This document shows positions 29,314 through 41,448 of a stretch of 64,000 nucleotides of DNA, piece by piece. How positions within the stretch are numbered: the first letter of the stretch is position 1; the number at the start of each line of letters is the position of its first letter. Source of the DNA: Heliocidaris erythrogramma (Eukaryota; Echinodermata; Echinoidea; Camarodonta; Echinometridae); contig CM046856.1 of NCBI GenBank assembly GCA_025617745.1, positions 38,450,092 through 38,514,091 of the forward strand, read 5' to 3'. The translations under genes and the position numbers were made by a program. Below the pieces are notes generated by a model. That model ran no database searches. It was not told the origin of the DNA and was given only the letters and a program-made list of their open reading frames with translations.

Positions 29314-29858
29314 CCCTCTTCTTCCATTATGAATAGCGACCCTCTTCTTCGATTATGAATAGCGACCCTCTTCTTCGATTATGAATAGCGACCCTGTTAT
29401 TTGATTATGATTAGCGACCCTCTTTTCCTATTTTGAATAGTGACCCTCTTCTTCGATTATGAATAGGACCCTTTTCTATTATTATGAATAGCGACCCTTT
29501 TCTTTGATTATGAATAGCTACCCTCTTTTTAGATTATGAATAGCGACCCTCTTCTTCGATTATGACTAGCGACCCTCTTCTCCTATTATGAATAGTGACC
29601 CTCTTCTTCGATTATGAATAGCGACCCTCTTCTCCTATTATGAATAGCGACCCTCTTCTTCGATTATGAATAGCGCCCCTCTTCTTCGATTATGAATAGC
29701 GACCCTGTTATTCGATTATGAATAGCGACCCTCTTCTCCTATTATGAATAGTGACCCTCTTCTTCGATTATGAATAGCGACCCTCTTTTCCTATTATGAA
29801 TTGTGACCCTCTTCTCCTATTATGAATAGCGACCCTCTTCTTCGATTATGAACAGCGA
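29314..29858. repeat. 26-bp minisatellite, 21 units
   Basis: The consensus unit is CCCTCTTCTTCGATTATG followed by AATAGCGA. I count 21 units, all 26 bp except one of 25. From about unit 10 onward TTCTTCGATT and TTCTCCTATT variants tend to alternate, suggesting a 52-bp higher-order unit. It starts directly after two CCCTAA units. Confidence 0.95.
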
Positions 29859-29879
29859 CCCTTTTTTTGCCTCCGCCAT

Positions 29880-30287
29880 CTGCTATACGGGTGTCTACAG
29901 ATTCACATAAAACCGCCGGTTTGAGAGCAGGTTCTGAATCAGTTGCGTCAATTTCAAATCCTTCGTCATCTCGAAAACTTTTCTGGTGAGAATCCTATGG
30001 TTCACTGTATCGTAAGATGCAGAGATGTCGATCAACAAAAGCTGCTCCGGCCCGGTTATCAGCCCTTCTTCGATGTACTGTGTGAGGTTCAAAAGTTGGC
30101 CATGCAGTATAGGACTTTCCTTGCCTGAAGCCTGCCTGCTCAGCAACGAGGAGCTCATTAACAAAGGGGGCAATACGGCAATACGGTTGAGTACTGAAGA
30201 GTCTTTCAAAGAGCAAGTACGGTATACAGAGTAGCTCTTTGGACTGGGTGGGTCTTTACCTGGTTGCAGTAAAACGACTACTCTGGC
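29880..30287 (-). pseudogene. Broken LINE reverse transcriptase, 3' part
   Basis: The minus strand reads ARVVVLLQPGKDPP, then in shifting frames LFERL, ELLVAEQAGFRQGKS, LLNLTQYIEEGL and DISASYDTVNHRIL, ending TQLIQNLLSNRRFYVNL. These are RT motifs up to and including the first catalytic Asp (D-I-S-A-S-Y-D). At least two frameshifts are needed. It continues across the inserted element into 32686-32800. Confidence 0.8.
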
Positions 30288-30291
30288 TTCC

Positions 30292-32685
30292 CAGGTCGAA
30301 ATTCCAGTAGAAACCAGTAGAAACCAGTCAGGATATTTTACTGGTGTCTACTGGTTTTAGGATTCTATTGGTTTCTACGGGAATTTGAACAGATTCTTGC
30401 AGAATTCCCATAAAATCCATTAGATCTCACTGGTGTGAAGACCAGTATAAACCATTAAAATATCTACTGGTCAGAAGAACGGTACGAAAATACAGTGTCA
30501 AATTGATAGAAACCAACAGAAACCATCAGATTCAACTGGATTACCAGCCGAGACTCGAACTGTAAGAAATCAATAGAAACCAGAGTAGTCTACTGGTTTT
30601 AAAATGGGCTGTATTACCAGTAGAAACCATTTAGAACCAATAGACTCTACTGGTTTGAAGAAGAGTGTCAAACCGATAGAAACCATTAGATTCAACTGGA
30701 TTGAAGACCAGTAAAAACCATCAAATACCAGCAGAGACTCTGTGGTTGATTATGATGGGTATGAAATTAGAGTCAATCCCTAAAAATGATAGAAACCAGA
30801 ATAGCCTACTGGTTTGTAAAAGAGCTGTATTACCTGTAGAAACCAGTTAGAACCAGGAGACTCTACTAGCTTGAAGACGAGTGTGTTAAAATACAAAGTC
30901 AAACCAATAGAAACCATTATTATTCAACCGGATTGAGGACCAGCAAAACTATTAAAAACCAGCAGAGACTATGTGGTTTATATCAAGTGTATTAAATCAA
31001 AGTAAAACCATTAGAAATCAATATAGAATTGTCTACCTAGATTGAAAAGGGGTGTATTACAAATAGAAACCAATGAGAACCAGGAGTATTTACTGGTTTG
31101 AAGAAGGGTGTCAAAATACAGAGTCAAACCAATAAAAACCATTCAATTCAACTGAATTGAAGACCAGTAAAAACCATCAAAAACCAGCAGAGTGTATATA
31201 CATGTGGTACATGTATTCAAAATAAATAGCACAGAGTCAAACTCGTATTAGAAACCCAATTAAAACTAGTATAAAATATACCAGTTGAAACCACTGTATC
31301 ACCAATTGGCGCATTTGCTTAGTGGACAAGATACCAGTTGAAACTAGACAGTATATCCGATTGTCACAAACCTTGTGCCAGGTTTCCAACTTGGTCTTTC
31401 CATTATGTTTTTCAAACAGCAGTTTTTCCCTAATGCCTTGGTCCAGTTCGATACCATGCACAATTAACTTTTTTCCCCCCAGTTGTCCGCTGGCTCCAGT
31501 TGGAAACCAGTAGAATACCAGTTGAGAACAATAGAAACCAGTTAATTTGCATAATAAATAATGGTGCTTGTGTATTCATGTTTTCCTATTATTTATTAAA
31601 ATTTGCAGTACATTTCTTCATTGTTGATGATTTAGTGTATTGCATAACGTTTATCAAATACAAAGATGGGTCAACAAACGATTACTAGAACAATTCATTC
31701 ACTGGTATCAATTACAGGTAAGTAAACAGTCATTAAGGAAACACTAACCAGGAACTAAAATATGTTCATTCAATACAACTATATGGACGATGCCCTCGCA
31801 CTTCAAAACATGCAAAGTCTTCAAAATTCCATTGCAGACATACCAGAGTAACTTTGTTGCTATTGCCACTGGTAGTTACTAGTACAAGATCGTTTCATAT
31901 CTTGTAATTAACATACCAAGGTCAATTTTAAACTGGTTATACTGGTTTCTCACTGTTCTAAGTGGACTTGTAGAAATTTCTTTCTGGTTTTCTACTGGAA
32001 TCTATTCACTGTCCATTTTTGTATTGACCAAGGTCAATTTTAAACTGGTTATACTGGTTTCTCACTGTTCTAAGTGGACTTGTAGAAATTTCTTTCTGGT
32101 TTTCTACTGGAATCTGTTCACTGTCCATTTTTACGAGTAAAATTTCCTTCTGGTTTTCTACTGGAATCTATTCACTTTACATATTGAAACCAGTCAAAAT
32201 TTCTTTCTGGTTTTCTACTGGAATCTATTCCCTTTACATATTGAAACCAATAAAATTTCCTTCTGGTTTTCTACTGGAATCTATTCACTTTACATATTGA
32301 AACCAGTAAAATTTCCTTCTGGTTTTCTATATACTGGAATCTATTCACTTTACATATTGAACCAGTAAATTTTCCTTCTGGTTTTCTACTGGAATCTATT
32401 CAATTTACATATTGAAATCAGTAAATTTCCTTCTGGTTTTCTACTGGAATCTAAATACATATTGAAACCAGTAAAATTTCCTTCTGGATTTCTATTGGAA
32501 TCTATTCACTTTACATATTGAGTAAAATTTCCTTCTGGTTTTCTACTTGAATCTATTCACTTTACATATATTTAAAAAAATCTGCTTTTCTACTGGAATC
32601 TAGTTCCATATTAAAACCAGTAGAAACCAGTATAAAGTTCTACTGGTTTTATCCTAATGGTTTCTACGGGAATTTCGACCTGGGT
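30292..32685. mobile_element. 2.4-kb CCAGTAGAAACC-rich inverted-terminus element
   Basis: The left end CAGGTCGAAATTCC is inverted at the right as GGAATTTCGACCTG, next to tagaaacc and ggtttcta. Both flanks carry ttcc, and removing the element restores the RT frame K-L-W-R-K-A-R-V-V-V, so ttcc is likely the target duplication. The left half is dominated by AAACCAGTAGAAACC-like words. The right half has a tandem array (about 57-bp period, 32125-32580) plus a 112-bp direct duplication (31915, 32027). No coding sequence recognised. Confidence 0.8.
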
Positions 32686-32800
32686 TTCCTCCACAGCTTT
32701 GGGATTGTGTTGTCGCTCACACATTTATTCAGCATGTCCAGAAGCCACTGGAGTGCAACAGGTCCAAAATGTTTGATCTGCTCACACTTAACATAAGTGT
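32686..32800 (-). pseudogene. Broken LINE reverse transcriptase, 5' part
   Basis: The minus strand reads HFGPVALQWLLDMLNKCVSD, then NTIPKLWRK. This is the block just before RT motif 1 in several non-LTR families. It joins in frame to ARVVVLL at 30287 when the inserted element and one ttcc are removed. Confidence 0.75.
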
Positions 32801-34092
32801 TTATAACTTCTATCCTTCTGGCCTACATTTCAATAGTGATCTATTATATACAGTGCGTATAAAAAAAAACGCAACAAGATTTGATTTCAAATTTGTGAAG
32901 ATTGTGTTAACTTTACACCAAAGTGAGTAGCAACATCTTAAAACCACATATCTCCTCTTTTCAATGATATCTTATTTATTCATACACGGTCATGGATGGC
33001 TGAGTAATCATTCTTTTTGGACAATGGGTCAAATTGGACTTGGGACCAAGTTTAGACACTGCAAGAATCAATGCACCTTATCAGAAATTAACTTAACAAT
33101 TGGAATAATGAAATTAATAATCGCAACTTACCATTGTCTTCTTTCGGATATCTCTTTTTAACATTACATCCCATGCCCCTCAACGTGGCCCCAAGTTATT
33201 TATAAATATCAGATATTGAACATGAAACTAATTTGGAGACTGATGATGATGATGACGATAAACGTTACTCAATTCAATTCAATTCAAAATGGTTTATTGA
33301 AAATACTTTCTTCGCGTCAAAGCCGATTTACAAAAATTTTACAATCATGATTTCAATAACATCAAAGGTTACATATAGTTTGTTATAAACACTTGGAATG
33401 CATAACTTAATACTTAAATGAAGTTTGTAAGCAGAGATAGTGAAAAGAATAAAGGCATAGAAGTGAGAACGGGGAACAAACATGAACAACATCATATTCA
33501 ATTGAAATCAAACAAAGGTATATGGAAGTCGAACGAGTGAGAAAGAAAGGAAAAGATGGAAGATGAACAGAAGTATAAGGATAATTACATAGTATGGAAC
33601 AAGGAAGAATACAATAAATCAACAGAAAGAACAGACGATAATAACCAGATAACAAATAGTATTGTATAATGCGATGTAACTTCTTAATAGGGGAAATTTA
33701 AAGGAAAAATAGTAAAGAAAGCATTAAACGTGGTCTGTGAGGGAGAGGGGTAAGTAATGAGTGTTGTATAAACAGTGTGAACATATATATAGAGGAAACG
33801 AGAATGGTAGATAAATAATAAAAAGTATATGGATATCAGATTACATACTCATTTACATCATTAAATTAATGATGGCAGATGGTGATGAAGAAAGCACAAC
33901 TACGTGTACTACTACAAAGTTAAATAATAATTTATACAACCAAGTCGTTAAGCCGATGGAACATATCATATTCATGATGCATGCGCGAATGTTGCAGTCA
34001 CACCAAAGGAACCAACTCCAGACCGATCAAAGTTATCATGTTATTTTCAATGACATACCATTGGTCGGTTTGGATTCAGTTTCATAAGTGTG
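32801..34092. other. Intergenic DNA, possible transposon remnants
   Basis: Near 32850 cagtgcgtataaaaaaaaacg resembles a Tc1/mariner terminus, but no partner end was found. At 33268-33285 an (ATTCA)n run is followed by sequence like a LINE 3' end on the minus strand. Neither is firm, and no gene was recognised. Confidence 0.4.
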
Positions 34093-35323
34093 TACACTCT
34101 TAAAAATGCGGGGTCAAAAATAACCCCAAACGGGGTTACAAATGACCCCGCATGCGGGATCAACTATGCACAAACCCCGTGCGGGGTCACCCAAAGTAAC
34201 CACATAGCGTGGTTACATTTCGACCCCGAATGTGGTCAAAATTTAACCACGATTGCGTGGTCATTTCTGCATAACTTGACCCCGCATAATTTGACCCCGC
34301 ATACTAATGATCATTACCTTATAACCCCGTCAAAACGTACGGGGTCATTTCTTCCGACCACGCAACGTGGTCATTTCCCGTCGGACGGGGTTGATACTTC
34401 TGCCAGATGCGCGTGTACCATCCACGTTTCAAAGATTAAAAAAAAGAAGCTAATGTCAAGTAATATCATAACATAACATATTTTGTATATTTTGCTCACT
34501 ATGACCTATAACCTATCCTCACCTATCGTATAGCATATCATATACACCTATCATCCTACTGTAGCCTAGCTACAGCCGGGGTAATAATACTTCGGCGCTT
34601 AGAAACATTTGTATTAAGCGCATTATAAATGCAATGTATTATTATTATTATTACTTTAACCCTACTCCTATTATAGTCCTACATCCTATCCTATACCTGT
34701 ATCCAGAAAACCTTTACTTTATTATATAGGGACTGTATTGCAGTGCTTGCTAAAAGTGGTTAAAGATTTTAATTTAATTTTCTAATGTAGATTTTTAGAT
34801 CTTAAACCTAATTACATGTTTGAATATGTACAACATAATAATTAGTATACATACATTTTTCATCACATTTCAAAGTGCAATCATTGCATAAAAACTTAAA
34901 AATCAAGTGTCATTTATATATATAAATTCTGGTTGTTTATACGGTTGCTCATGGGTATTCAGGATACATCATGAATATTCATGAAATGGCCCAACGTTTA
35001 ACCAAGTAGAAGCCGGACCAATTTTGCTGATGAATAAGCAATATTTCAAATGGTTAGTGATTAACCAGTGAAATTGGAACATTGTGACCAACATATTTTT
35101 GGAAATAACCCATAATTATGGTGTTGACCAATCGCATTGGTACATTTTTTCACCAGTCCTTTTTTAGAGTGCATTAAAATGACCAGTTTTTGCGTGGTCA
35201 TTTTGACCACGCAAAAACTGGTCATTTTAATGCAGCGGGAGCATTATTGATCGAAAACAACCCCGAAACGTGGTCGAATAAATTCGACCACGCAATATGC
35301 GACCCCGCATTTTTAAGAGTGTA
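34093..35323. mobile_element. 1.2-kb TIR element with subterminal GACCCC arrays
   Basis: The ends are perfect inverted repeats: TACACTCTTAAAAATGC then GGGGTC at the left, mirrored GACCCC, GCATTTTTAAGAGTGTA at the right (23 bp). Subterminal zones are packed with self-complementary words (GACCCCGCATGCGGGATC, TGACCACG/CGTGGTCA). This is a layout typical of transposase-binding arrays. It encodes nothing evident and carries a SINE tail inside. Confidence 0.85.
34560..34660 (+). mobile_element. SINE 3' tail nested in TIR element
   Basis: cagccggggtaataatactt, ttgtattaagcgcattataa and a (TTA)n end match the tail of the SINE at 23776-24074. The head is missing. Confidence 0.6.
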
Positions 35324-37712
35324 GCCCGACAGAACCATCAGTGCATACGGCCGAAGTATACTATTTTTTAAATCTGAAAAATAGAGTACATTCTGGCCCA
35401 CCCAGTACGTTGCGTGGATTGAGAAATCCTATCTTGTTATTGAGAATAAAAATAAGTGAAATTATCAAAGCAATTTTGAAATCAACCAAAACTGTTGAAT
35501 GCCTTTAACTAGTAGTTTTTCGGGCCCCCTGCAAAGTCCCCAAGTCACGTCTTACTACAAGTCATGAAGAATTTGAAACTTGACCTTGCAGGTGAAAAAT
35601 TTATCATTAAAGTTACATGTAGGCCTACAGCTAGTAACCCAAATCCCAAACTACTTCTTCTTCTTCTTCTTCTTGATTTGTTTTTGTTTGGCAATCATAA
35701 TTGACTATTTTTGCCACACACTGTACATAATTATGTAGACCTATACGTAACATTTTTTTCTCTCCTTTTAATATCGGTATTCTTTAACGAGAAACAAAAA
35801 AAAAAACAACACAAAACAACAACAAAAAAACATAACCATATGCACACACCCACACACACACATACAGTCAAAAAGTATAACATTTCATCTTTAGACTAGT
35901 TTACATGACCTTGTTATTTCTCTTTTGTTGTTGTTCTTTCAATGCAAGAGCTAGAGAAAGGGGGAATTATGAAAAAGAGAAACTGGGGGGGGGGGGGTGA
36001 TTGTTTTTTGTCTGGCAACCAGTCAGATTTGACTATTTTTGCCATATTAAATTCCGATATTCTATCCAATGGTATATACTTTTATTTTCTTTTTCTTTTT
36101 TTTTTTTTAAATTATTATTATTATTATTATTTTTTTTTTAAATACGCTAGGAGATCTATTATACTTGGATTTACAAATTCAAGAGGTCTTTCTCTAATTC
36201 CTAATCAGTTTAAGGGAAAGAAAGAGAAAAGGAAAGCAAAATGGGAAAGCAAAAGAAAGGAAGAGCTCCAGTCCCGCACCCGTACCGCAGTGCGGGGATA
36301 CGTCTGTCCCGTTGATGTAGAACATCAACGTCGGTGAAGTCTTGATCTTTCCAGGGGACAAGACGCCTTTAATCCTACCTACGTGGGAAGACAAGCCCTT
36401 GCAGGGTGGAGCTTTAGATGAGAAAAGGTAGAAAAGTGGTTAGAAGAGAAAAAAAAAAAAATATATATATATATATATATTTAGTCTATGTTATATACAC
36501 AAAATTTTAGGTATTGCTATATATGGTAAGGCAAAAAAAGGAGGACCATACTACTGACAGTGAGTGATAATCGATATCGTGCAGCGTACCATATATACAC
36601 ATAATTGTACAATTACGTAATATATTTTTTTTCTCTCTTTTTTAAGGCTTACAAGATATAAAGCTTACATATTCATAGAAATATTAAGTACATAACATCT
36701 GTACTCATTTGTATCACCATTTATATTACCATCATTATTATTGTTCACCTCTCTTTCTCACATTCCTTTTTACCTCTTTTTAATTGTATTTTGTTTTGAA
36801 TATACACATGTATGCCCGCATACATAACACGATAAAAAAAACACCCCCGAAAAACGGACCCAAGTACAATTTCAAAGGCCCACTGCAGTGCCCACAAAGA
36901 CTAGGCTCGGACCAAGCAATACGTGATTGTAATGTTCGCACATTACCAAAGGTGACACACCGCGCTATTGAAAAATTGTCCCGAGTCCGCTTCCCGAAAG
37001 CAGCCCCCACCGTGCCACATACAAAAAAAAAATATATACACATACATACCTATATATGCACTTACACCCTACACAATCATATCCCCATATGGGGTGGCAT
37101 GAGATGCTACATTAACATGACTTGCGTACAGGCGCGTAAGAAAAAAAAAAGAAAAAAAAAAAGTCATTTGACAGAGTAGAATGTATATGTACATAGACTT
37201 CGTTATAATAGTTCCTGTTCCTCGAATAACTGAGTTACTGATGAACTAGGGCGGTGCATAAGCCTGTGGGGGTAGTACAGTTGGCCTTTAGCCACCTGCC
37301 ACTAATCATCAGCCGCGAAGGAGACTCTCTCCAACCGTTGACCAATGAAAGATTTAGAATCTATACATTAGCCCCAGTATCCGATTTGCAGGATTATAGC
37401 TGATAATAAAATATGAGAATTTTCCCGTGTCCGGCTTTTCTTTACTTACTTTTTTTTTTTAATTTTTTCTTTTTCTTTTTTCCTTCCTGATCTTTTCTTT
37501 TTTTTTTTTTCTTATTAAATATTGTCGTTTGTAACAATTCATGCCACACTTAAACAAGAAAACGTGCAATTTATACAGCTGCAGTTGCCATACACACACG
37601 TAATATATACATGCATACACCATACGTCCTTCCAAATATTAATGTATGTCAATGTTCTATGTATAAATTACAAAGTACGAAAACCTACATCCTCACATGC
37701 GCACCTGTAATG
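35324..37712. other. Low-complexity intergenic DNA and LINE 3' region
   Basis: It includes (CTT)n, A-rich and T-rich tracts, an (AT)n stretch at 36462-36480 and a G-run at 35985-35996. T-rich sequence at 37441-37512 would be an A-rich tail on the minus strand, and could mark the 3' end of the LINE whose ORF stops at 37713. The true LINE 3' boundary is not resolved. Confidence 0.5.
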
Positions 37713-40700
37713 CTATAGGCCTTTATATATTCGTCTCGTTCGGAGAACGAAACGTATCAATGCTCTTTGTTTATCGATGTTGTTACTTTTCAGGAGGCCC
37801 TGAATTTCTTGAGGCACTTTCAAATTTGTTTCTGTAAGCAACATTGCTCTTTCAATAATAAAATGTGGACATACAATAAGAAAATGATCAATTGTTTCTG
37901 TCTCTTTACAGATATCACATAAACCAGTTGGATGTAGTTTTAAACGAAAAAGGTCAAAGTTAAGCCCAATTATACCAAGACGAAGTCTATGTAGTAAACT
38001 TTCACAAAATCTATTAAGATGACATTCATATAAAGAATGGTGAACTCTCGGTTGTATCTGTCTCAAATTGCAGGTTGAAATCTTCCACCGGTTTTGCCAT
38101 TCCTGTGTATATTTTAATGTGATCAGATTCTTTACTTCATCAAAACTTAATTTGTTCTGGATTTCGATGTTTTTTGTTAATGCCAATTTTGCATGAAAAT
38201 CTGCTGCTTCGTTTCCACTTATGCCGCAATGGCTAGGTATCCACTCTAAATTGACTTCTTTGCCTTGGTACTTCAGTTTAGTAACTAAAGTCAATATTTC
38301 GGTTACGAAAGATATATTTCTTTGGTTCTTTATGGCTAACAAAGCACTTAGTGAGTCACAAAATATTACTGCTCCTACATAGATATTAATATTTTCTAAC
38401 CAAGTTAACACAAGTACTATTGCAGCCAATTCTGCTCTAAAAACTGAGGTATGGTTATTTAATCTTTTTGATTGGTGGTAAGACCATGCTGGTACATAGA
38501 AAGAAGCAGCAGATATACCTGTATTGGGTACTTTTGACCCATCTGTATATATATGTAGTTGATAAGACCATTTTGTGTTTATTAATTGAAGGCTTTCTTG
38601 ATATAGATATGCCTGATTTTCTTGTTTACTTAGAATACTACTAAGTTCAACTGATACTCCCGGGGGGATGAAAAACCAAGGTGGAAAATTATTTTGATTA
38701 TATGTCTCAATATGATAATCCTTTTCCGTTCTACATCCAAAAGGTTTGTTTATCTTTTGAAGTTTCGTTAGCTCAAGTTGCCAACATGGTTTAATATTAT
38801 TTACAACTGGGTGGTTTTTATGCATTTCGATTTTTTGTCTAAAATTATCCGATAACATCTGTCTCCGTAAATCTAGTGGTAGTTCTCCCATTTCAACCTG
38901 AAGAGCTTCTAAAGAAGTAAGTGGTAGTGCCCCCGCACATATTCTTAGAGCTTGATATTGAATTGAATCAAGTTGTTTTTTTATGGAGGGGGATGCACTG
39001 TCATAGGCTTCACAGCCATAGTCAATTAATGATCGTATATAAGCTCTATACACCATAATAAGGGATTTTGTGGAGCTTCCCCATGAAGTTCCGGTCAGGT
39101 TACGAATGATATTCAGTTTTCTTTTACATCTTGTTGTTACATCTACAATATGTTGCTGCCATGTAAGTTTCTGATCGAAAATCACTCCCAGAAATCGTTT
39201 AGAAGTTTGAAAGGCAAGTTCCTTGCCTTTCAATTCTAGTTTGGGATATTGTACTTTGTGTTTCTTGGTAAAAAGTAATGGGGTTGATTTATCTTGAGAT
39301 AGTTGAAAACCCCATTTTCTAAACCAATCACTCAGTATATTTATATATTTCTGCATTTTGCATGTTATAGATTCTAAGTTATTACCCGATATCCATATTG
39401 CACAATCATCGGCATAAATGGATATGGAGATTGACTCTACTGTAGGAATGTCACTTAACATGATGTTAAATAAAATAGGGCTTAGGACACTCCCTTGCGG
39501 TAGTCCGTTGTACATTCTATATGTTTCAGATTTCGTGTTACCTATTTTTACTTGAAATGTTCTATTTTTCAAGTAGTTTTCTAGGAAATTTATTACTTTC
39601 CCTGTAATATTATTTTCTAATAATTTATAAATTAGTCCATCTATGTAAAGTCTGTCATATGCCTTCTCAATGTCTAAGAAGAATGCTAGAGTGTATTCCC
39701 CATTGTTTATACTCTTTTGAATGTCATTTTCAAGATTGGTAATATTATCTGTCGTGCTTCTTCCTTGACGGAAACCGCTCATAAACGTGGGTAGTATGTC
39801 TAATTTTTCAATGAACCAGTCAAGTCTGTTTTTAATCATACGCTCAAACGTTTTTATGAAGCACGATGTAAGTGCTATAGGTCTGTATGAAGACAGAAAG
39901 GTTGGATCTTTTTTGTATTTTGGAATAGGAATAAGGATTGAGTGTTTTAGCTCTCGGGGTATATTGCCAGTATCCCACATCATGTTCATTATTTTTAGCA
40001 TAATTTCTTTGGTTGCGTGTGGGAGGTATTTGTATACTTCGTATGGGATTTTATCCTCCCCTGGAGCTGAGGTTTTGCAAGAATTCAGAGCTTTTTCCAG
40101 TTCAAAACGTTGATATGGTTCATCAAGAATATTTCCAAAAACATGAGTTCGATCTGTGTTTAAATTCAGATCTTGAATGGTTTCATTTTGACTTGTTGAC
40201 TGGAAAAATTTACCAAAGGCTTCAGCCTTTTCTTGGTTTTTAATAAGCTCTTTTTCTTCTCCTAATATGATTGGTATTTTGTTTCCTCTCTTTACTTGTA
40301 TTCCATTCATTTGTTTGATTATCGACCATACAGTGGATTCGGGCATGAAGCGGTTTAATTTAAGGCAGAAATTGTGCCAGTAAGTACGTTCCGCTTGACG
40401 AAGCGTCTTTTGTGCTTGAGCTTTTTTCTTTTTAAATGTATTTAATTGTTCTATTGAGATGTGTCTTTTCAATTTATTTCTAGCTTTATTTCTTTCCTTT
40501 ATTATTTTCGAGCATTCTTTTGTCCACCATGGAATGGGATTATATTTCTTCTTGCTTCTTTTAGGCATTATTTCCTTAATAACCTTTGATAGACGTTGTT
40601 TAAAATGTGAAAAGGCTTCTTGTGGATTAGAAGAGGAGATGTCTTTAACTAGTTCTTCACATCTTTTAGAAAATTTAACCCAGTCCATGTTCTTGAAAGA

Positions 40701-41447
40701 CCAATGTTCTTCACAGTTTTGGTGTTCAACCTCAAATCCCGCGTCTATGGCCCTTTCCATAGACACCTCTATTTTTATTGGGAAGTGGTCACTTCCAAGT
40801 GAGTCACCCAGGACTTCCCATGAACATTTATTTGATATGTCAGGAGAGGTGATGCTAAGGTCCAGGCATGACATCTTTCCAGTAACCGGATCGAGTCTTG
40901 TACCTGTTGTGTTGTTGAGGATGACTAGGTTATTTAAACTAATGAAATGTTCTACTATACGTCCGTTTGTGTCATTCCTTTCACTACCCCACAAAGTATT
41001 GTGCGAGTTGAAATCACCAAGTATTAAGAATTTATTAGTTTTTACCGATTTGACTAATTTACTAAGAATGTGTTCGTCTAATTTCTTACAAGGGTTATAA
41101 AAATTTACCACAGATATTTTGGATTGTAAGAAATAAAAATCTAGTGATTGGAGTTCAAGCTCTTCATCATAGTGAGGATAATAATAATTAATTGAATTGT
41201 GCACGTATATAGCACACCCGCCCCTACTATGAGTATTTCTATTTCTGGGAAAACATGTGTATTCGGGGATGTAGAATGTTTTATCATCCGTGAACCAAGT
41301 TTCCTGTATACATATAATGTGGTATACTCTATTATTTTGTGAAGATATGTATTTTATTAATTCTTTTCCATGTGTATACATTCCCTGCGCATTCCATTGT
41401 AGAATGGTAAGCGCTGATAATATCGCCACTAGGTTACTACCCTTCAT
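37713..41447 (-). CDS. LINE ORF2: endonuclease, RT and RNase H (I/Nimb-like)
   Basis: An uninterrupted 1244-residue frame. The N-terminal APE-type endonuclease begins ILQWNAQGM and contains IQETWF, LGDFNSHNTLWG and SDHFPI. The RT follows (SSYRPIALTSCFIK, FLDIEKAYDRL, GLPQGSVLSPILFN, YADDCAIW). An RNase H domain retains all four acidic residues (YTDGSK, RAELAAI, CDSLSA, GNEAADFHAK), and the end is a C-x2-C-x7-H-x4-C knuckle (CDICKETETIDHFLIVC). EN+RT+RNase H in this order marks the I/Nimb/Ingi/R1-related LINE groups. It performs target-primed reverse transcription. The start ATG overlaps the end of an upstream frame by 8 nt. Confidence 0.93.
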   Translation of the reverse strand: MKGSNLVAILSALTILQWNAQGMYTHGKELIKYISSQNNRVYHIICIQETWFTDDKTFYIPEYTCFPRNRNTHSRGGCAIYVHNSINYYYPHYDEELELQSLDFYFLQSKISVVNFYNPCKKLDEHILSKLVKSVKTNKFLILGDFNSHNTLWGSERNDTNGRIVEHFISLNNLVILNNTTGTRLDPVTGKMSCLDLSITSPDISNKCSWEVLGDSLGSDHFPIKIEVSMERAIDAGFEVEHQNCEEHWSFKNMDWVKFSKRCEELVKDISSSNPQEAFSHFKQRLSKVIKEIMPKRSKKKYNPIPWWTKECSKIIKERNKARNKLKRHISIEQLNTFKKKKAQAQKTLRQAERTYWHNFCLKLNRFMPESTVWSIIKQMNGIQVKRGNKIPIILGEEKELIKNQEKAEAFGKFFQSTSQNETIQDLNLNTDRTHVFGNILDEPYQRFELEKALNSCKTSAPGEDKIPYEVYKYLPHATKEIMLKIMNMMWDTGNIPRELKHSILIPIPKYKKDPTFLSSYRPIALTSCFIKTFERMIKNRLDWFIEKLDILPTFMSGFRQGRSTTDNITNLENDIQKSINNGEYTLAFFLDIEKAYDRLYIDGLIYKLLENNITGKVINFLENYLKNRTFQVKIGNTKSETYRMYNGLPQGSVLSPILFNIMLSDIPTVESISISIYADDCAIWISGNNLESITCKMQKYINILSDWFRKWGFQLSQDKSTPLLFTKKHKVQYPKLELKGKELAFQTSKRFLGVIFDQKLTWQQHIVDVTTRCKRKLNIIRNLTGTSWGSSTKSLIMVYRAYIRSLIDYGCEAYDSASPSIKKQLDSIQYQALRICAGALPLTSLEALQVEMGELPLDLRRQMLSDNFRQKIEMHKNHPVVNNIKPCWQLELTKLQKINKPFGCRTEKDYHIETYNQNNFPPWFFIPPGVSVELSSILSKQENQAYLYQESLQLINTKWSYQLHIYTDGSKVPNTGISAASFYVPAWSYHQSKRLNNHTSVFRAELAAIVLVLTWLENINIYVGAVIFCDSLSALLAIKNQRNISFVTEILTLVTKLKYQGKEVNLEWIPSHCGISGNEAADFHAKLALTKNIEIQNKLSFDEVKNLITLKYTQEWQNRWKISTCNLRQIQPRVHHSLYECHLNRFCESLLHRLRLGIIGLNFDLFRLKLHPTGLCDICKETETIDHFLIVCPHFIIERAMLLTETNLKVPQEIQGLLKSNNIDKQRALIRFVLRTRRIYKGL

Positions 41448-41448
41448 T

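Noticed and set aside
29314-29858. CRISPR-like array
   Set aside because: The 26-bp units are contiguous with no spacers, and the window is metazoan. It is a minisatellite.
32850-33180. Tc1/mariner element starting cagtgcgtataaaaaaaaacg
   Set aside because: No matching right end, no TA duplication and no transposase residues could be identified.
36780-37179. Overlapping frames on both strands with moderate complexity
   Set aside because: No domain or homologue recognised, and low-complexity neighbours. Probably LINE 3' region or decayed repeat.
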